From positions 1 through 8,689 of the forward strand of contig JADLFG010000086.1 of assembly GCA_020845695.1 (NCBI GenBank): a DNA stretch of 8,689 bases, given 5' to 3'. The DNA comes from Thermoleophilia bacterium (lineage in GTDB: Bacteria > Actinomycetota > Thermoleophilia > Gaiellales > Gaiellaceae). This document shows, piece after piece, positions 6,815 through 8,689 of this stretch (its first letter is position 1; every line of letters starts with the position of its first letter). A model generated the notes under the pieces. The model did no database searches. It was not told the origin of the DNA and saw only the letters and a list, made by a program, of their open reading frames with translations. The translations under genes and the position numbers were made by a program.

Positions 6815-7597
6815 GTGTTCACGATCACCCCGATGGTCGTCGCGATCGGCCCGCAGCGGGAGAAGAGCCGCTTCACCTACATGCACAACTTCGGCGAGAA
6901 GGTCGACATCCCGTACGTCGCCTGGCTCCTGCGCGGCGAGGGGCGGGTGATCCTCGTCGACGCCGGCTGCAGCGCCGAGGACTACCGCACCCGCATCCGC
7001 GGCGAGGGGCCGCTGATGCTGGCCGGTGAGATGTTCCAGGACGTCGTCGACGTGAAGCCGATCGAGGCGCACCTCGTCGAGCAGGGCCTCGCCTTCGACG
7101 ACGTCGACACGTTCGTGCAGACCCATCTCGACTGGGACCACTGCATGAACACGACGAAGTTCACGAGCTCCCGGATCCTGATCCAGCGGGCCGAGTGGCA
7201 GAAGATCCCCGTGCACCCGCTGTTCAAGTCCACCTACGCGCCGAAGGAGCACTACGAGGCGATCGGCCGCCTGAACGTCGAGTTCGTCGAGGGCGACCAC
7301 GAGGTCGCGAAGGGCGTGCGCTGCCTGTTCAGCCCCGGGCACAGCCCGGGCGGCCAGTCCGTCTGCGTCGACACCGCGGCCGGCACGTACGTGATCGCCG
7401 GGATGTGCACGATCCGAGACAACTTCTACCCGCCGGAGGAAGTGCTCGCGAAGGGCACCTACAAGGTGATTCCGCCCGGGATGCACATCGACCCGATCCT
7501 CTGCTACGACTCGATGCTGCGCCTGCTCGACGTCGGCAAGGACAAGGTGCTGCCGTTCCACGACGACGCCGTCCTGACGATGGGGACGCTCGGATGA
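6815..7597 (+). CDS. Metallo-beta-lactamase-fold hydrolase, AHL-lactonase-like, atypical metal site
   Basis: The 260-residue protein has the fold's order of elements: VILVDAGCS (45-53), the HxHxDH region as THLDWDHCMN (103-112), FSPGHSPGGQS (172-182), VIAGMC (193-198) and PFHDD (247-251). It most resembles N-acyl-homoserine-lactonase-type proteins, which hydrolyse lactones. Two canonical ligand positions are changed. The second His of HxHxDH is Asp106, and the bridging Asp usually found in a GD pair is Met197. His104, Asp108, His109, His176 and His249 remain, so a one-metal or rearranged site is possible. I believe a subfamily with HLDWDH exists, but I cannot name its substrate. It lies 18 bases after the Mo-hydroxylase and overlaps the sulfurtransferase by 4 bases, so it probably hydrolyses a product or intermediate of the same route. 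No signal peptide is seen; cytoplasmic. Confidence 0.85.
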   Translation: MFTITPMVVAIGPQREKSRFTYMHNFGEKVDIPYVAWLLRGEGRVILVDAGCSAEDYRTRIRGEGPLMLAGEMFQDVVDVKPIEAHLVEQGLAFDDVDTFVQTHLDWDHCMNTTKFTSSRILIQRAEWQKIPVHPLFKSTYAPKEHYEAIGRLNVEFVEGDHEVAKGVRCLFSPGHSPGGQSVCVDTAAGTYVIAGMCTIRDNFYPPEEVLAKGTYKVIPPGMHIDPILCYDSMLRLLDVGKDKVLPFHDDAVLTMGTLG

Positions 7598-8412
7598 GGC
7601 GCACCGACCTGCTCGTCTCGACGGAGGAGGCGGCCGCTCTCGTCGGCGATCCCGGCGTGCGCTTCGTCGATGTCCGCTGGTCGCTCGCCGACGCGGACGC
7701 GGGCGAGCGGGAGTTCGAGCGGGCGCACATCCCCGGGGCGACCTACCTGCACTGGTACCGCGATCTCTCCGACCCGGACGATCCGATCCTCGGGCAGCTC
7801 GCGCCGCCAGAGCGCTTCGGCGAGTCGATGGAGCGGGCGGGGATCGGCGACACGACCCGCGTCGTCGCCTACGACGACGGCATCATCTTCATGGCCGGCC
7901 GGCTCGCGTGGTGCCTGCACGTGTACGGGTTCGAGAACGTGCGCGTCCTCGACGGCAGCTTCGCGAAGTGGCAGCGGGAGGGGCGTCCGGTCGAGTCCGG
8001 CCCGGCGGAGCCGCGGCAGCGGGACTCGTTCACGCCGAGGCCGGTCGCCGGCCTGCGTGCGACCAAGGAGGACCTGCTCTCGATCCTCGGCCGCCCGGTC
8101 GCCCTGCTCGACTGCCGGATGGACGAGACCTGGGACGCCGCGGGCGCGCACATCCCGGGGGCCGGCCGCTTCCCCGCGCCAGCGCTCGTCGCGGCCGACG
8201 GGACGCTCCGCCCGGCCGAGGAGCTCGAGCGCCTCGCGGCCGACGCGGGCATCCTGCTCGACCAGCCGGCCGTGCTCTACTGCGGCGGCGGCGTCTCGGC
8301 GGCGTGGGCGTACGCCGCGCTACGCACGCTCGGCCACGACAACGTCCGCGTCTACGACGGCTCGTGGTCGGAGTGGGAGGCCGACCCGGATACCCCGAGG
8401 GAGCCGCACTAG
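7594..8412 (+). CDS. sseA: Two-domain sulfurtransferase (rhodanese / 3-mercaptopyruvate sulfurtransferase type)
   Basis: The 272-residue protein has tandem rhodanese domains. The N-terminal, non-catalytic domain (about 5-132) carries VRFVDVRW (22-29), ERAHIPGATYLHW (42-54), VVAYDDG (90-96) and VRVLDGSFAKW (116-126). The catalytic domain (about 154-264) carries ALLDCRM (170-176), AGAHIPGA (183-190), the active loop VLYCGGGVSAAW with Cys230, and VRVYDGSWSEW (251-261). The loop CGGGVS is closer to the CG(S/A)GVT loop of mercaptopyruvate enzymes than to CRKGVT of thiosulfate enzymes. Length is typical. ATG 7594 overlaps the stop of the hydrolase gene (ATGA), so the two are coupled. Roles that fit the operon are sulfur transfer from a sulfur-containing substrate, or sulfur supply for the Mo cofactor of the first-gene product; both are inference. 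Last gene of the operon. Confidence 0.92.
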   Translation: MRRTDLLVSTEEAAALVGDPGVRFVDVRWSLADADAGEREFERAHIPGATYLHWYRDLSDPDDPILGQLAPPERFGESMERAGIGDTTRVVAYDDGIIFMAGRLAWCLHVYGFENVRVLDGSFAKWQREGRPVESGPAEPRQRDSFTPRPVAGLRATKEDLLSILGRPVALLDCRMDETWDAAGAHIPGAGRFPAPALVAADGTLRPAEELERLAADAGILLDQPAVLYCGGGVSAAWAYAALRTLGHDNVRVYDGSWSEWEADPDTPREPH

Positions 8413-8416
8413 TGCG
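8405..8416. repeat. 12-bp perfect palindrome over the sulfurtransferase stop codon
   Basis: CGCACTAGTGCG is a perfect palindrome centred on the TAG stop (8410-8412). It could be a protein-binding site or simply chance. There is no loop or T-run, so it is not an intrinsic terminator. Confidence 0.35.
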
Positions 8417-8440
8417 CCGTCCGGAGAATGGCGTGCAGTT

Positions 8441-8465
8441 CCTGGCGAGCGAAAAGCAAGCCAGG
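8441..8465 (+). terminator. Candidate 3' hairpin after the plus-strand operon
   Basis: CCTGGC (8441-8446) pairs with GCCAGG (8460-8465), extendable with TT/AA past one bulged G, and the loop contains a further GC-GAAAA-GC mini-stem. It lies 29 bases after the sulfurtransferase stop, where an operon end is expected. No U-tract follows, so it may stabilise the transcript end rather than terminate. It is the only structure I see in the 8413-8497 gap apart from the palindrome at the stop codon. Confidence 0.35.
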
Positions 8466-8497
8466 GAAGGACGCAGGGAGCGCCAATATGCAGGCAA

Positions 8498-8621
8498 TGG
8501 GGTATCCGGATGACGCCCCTTTGTGCCGATTCCGTCTTGTCCGGCTGCGATCCTGGTTGGCGTGGATGTCCCGCTTGCCGGCCGTGATTACCCGGGCACG
8601 CTGCGAGCCTTTAGAGCCTGG
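8498..8621 (+). repeat. 124-bp inverted repeat, right arm (pairs with 1-124)
   Basis: This arm matches the reverse complement of 1-124 without gaps and with four substitutions: two at 8509-8510, one at 8606 and one at 8615. The shared sequence covers the IS tip, about 64 bases of leader and the first 20 transposase codons. Its length is set only by how much of the left element is in the window; the true repeat is probably the whole insertion sequence. Confidence 0.9.
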
Positions 8622-8689
8622 TGTCCCGACGATGAGGCGTGCCTGCGCTACCTGGCTGGGCTGCGTTGGCAGGGCGGGTTCGTCTGCGG
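8562..8689 (+). CDS. IS1595-family transposase, N-terminal fragment (right copy)
   Basis: Forty-two codons are visible. After MDVPLAGRDYPGTLRAF comes the pattern W-C-P-D-D-E-A-C-L-R-Y-L, then LRWQGGFVC at 34-42. This is the start of the N-terminal zinc-ribbon domain of IS1595 transposases, whose usual form is 'F/C-P-x-E-x-A-C-x-x-Y-L-x-x-L-R-W-x-x-G-F-x-C-x-x-C'. The window ends just after the first zinc Cys, so the second knuckle and the DDE core are not seen. GTG 8562 has no strong Shine-Dalgarno sequence; an in-frame GTG at 8523 is an alternative start, and a TGA at 8511 limits the frame upstream. Transcription runs outward, away from the sulfurtransferase gene. Confidence 0.75.
   Translation, partial: MDVPLAGRDYPGTLRAFRAWCPDDEACLRYLAGLRWQGGFVC

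Larger units (their letters stand above)
8498..8689 (+). mobile_element. IS1595-family insertion sequence, 5' end (right copy, runs off window)
   Basis: The inner boundary is set at 8498, where identity with the left copy begins (TGGGGTATCC). The tip contains ATCCGGAT bracketed by GGGG and CCCC (8499-8519). A transposase gene follows about 64 bases in and continues past the window. The element points right, opposite to the left copy, so the two copies bracket 125-8497 tail-outward. Flanking target duplication and distal terminal repeat are outside the window. Confidence 0.82.

Noticed and set aside
125..8497. Target-site duplication at the two inner IS boundaries (CTAGCTCG versus GCAGGCAA)
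   Set aside because: The 8-base flanks do not match, and duplications would in any case flank the outer ends of each IS, which are outside the window.
1..8689. CRISPR array, tRNA or rRNA genes, phage genes
   Set aside because: No regularly spaced direct repeats, no cloverleaf-type sequence and no ribosomal RNA or phage signature were seen on reading both strands.

Overview
The window comes from a very GC-rich, probably actinobacterial genome. Codons overwhelmingly end in G or C (CTCGAG and GAGCTC strings are everywhere), several genes start with GTG, and most gene junctions overlap by 1-4 bases. The ECF sigma gene followed by a small single-pass membrane protein without a zinc motif resembles what I know from Thermoleophilia (Gaiellales/Solirubrobacterales). 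That lineage guess is an inference and was not tested.

Layout, left to right. (1) Positions 1-124 and 8498-8621 are near-identical inverted copies (120 of 124 bases match). Each is the 5' end of an IS1595-family insertion sequence, and the two transposase genes read outward off the window. (2) On the minus strand, an ECF-type sigma factor (1054 to 533) overlaps by 4 bases a membrane-anchored, putative anti-sigma or regulator gene (from 536). The left IS end cuts into that second gene. (3) A tight minus-strand operon runs from 4400 to 1199: the large subunit of a B12-dependent methylmalonyl-CoA-type mutase, methylmalonyl-CoA epimerase, and a family III CoA-transferase. (4) Only 23 bp separate this operon from a divergent plus-strand operon (4424 to 8412): a molybdenum hydroxylase large subunit (xanthine/aldehyde/CO dehydrogenase family), a metallo-beta-lactamase-fold hydrolase with an atypical metal site, and a two-domain sulfurtransferase. 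No gene-free stretch exceeds about 150 bases.

How the genes may work together. The left operon interconverts methylmalonyl-CoA epimers and succinyl-CoA and moves CoA between acids. The right operon looks like an oxidation/hydrolysis module: a Mo-dependent hydroxylation, then a hydrolase, with a sulfurtransferase that may serve sulfur metabolism or Mo-cofactor sulfuration. Sharing a 23-bp divergent control region suggests the two operons act in one catabolic route. Neither key enzyme is complete here. The mutase lacks its cobalamin-binding subunit and its GTPase chaperone, and the Mo enzyme lacks its FeS and FAD subunits, so partners must lie elsewhere. The most notable observations are the inverted IS pair bracketing the whole cassette, the split mutase divergent from an orphan Mo-hydroxylase subunit, and the altered metal ligands of the metallo-hydrolase.
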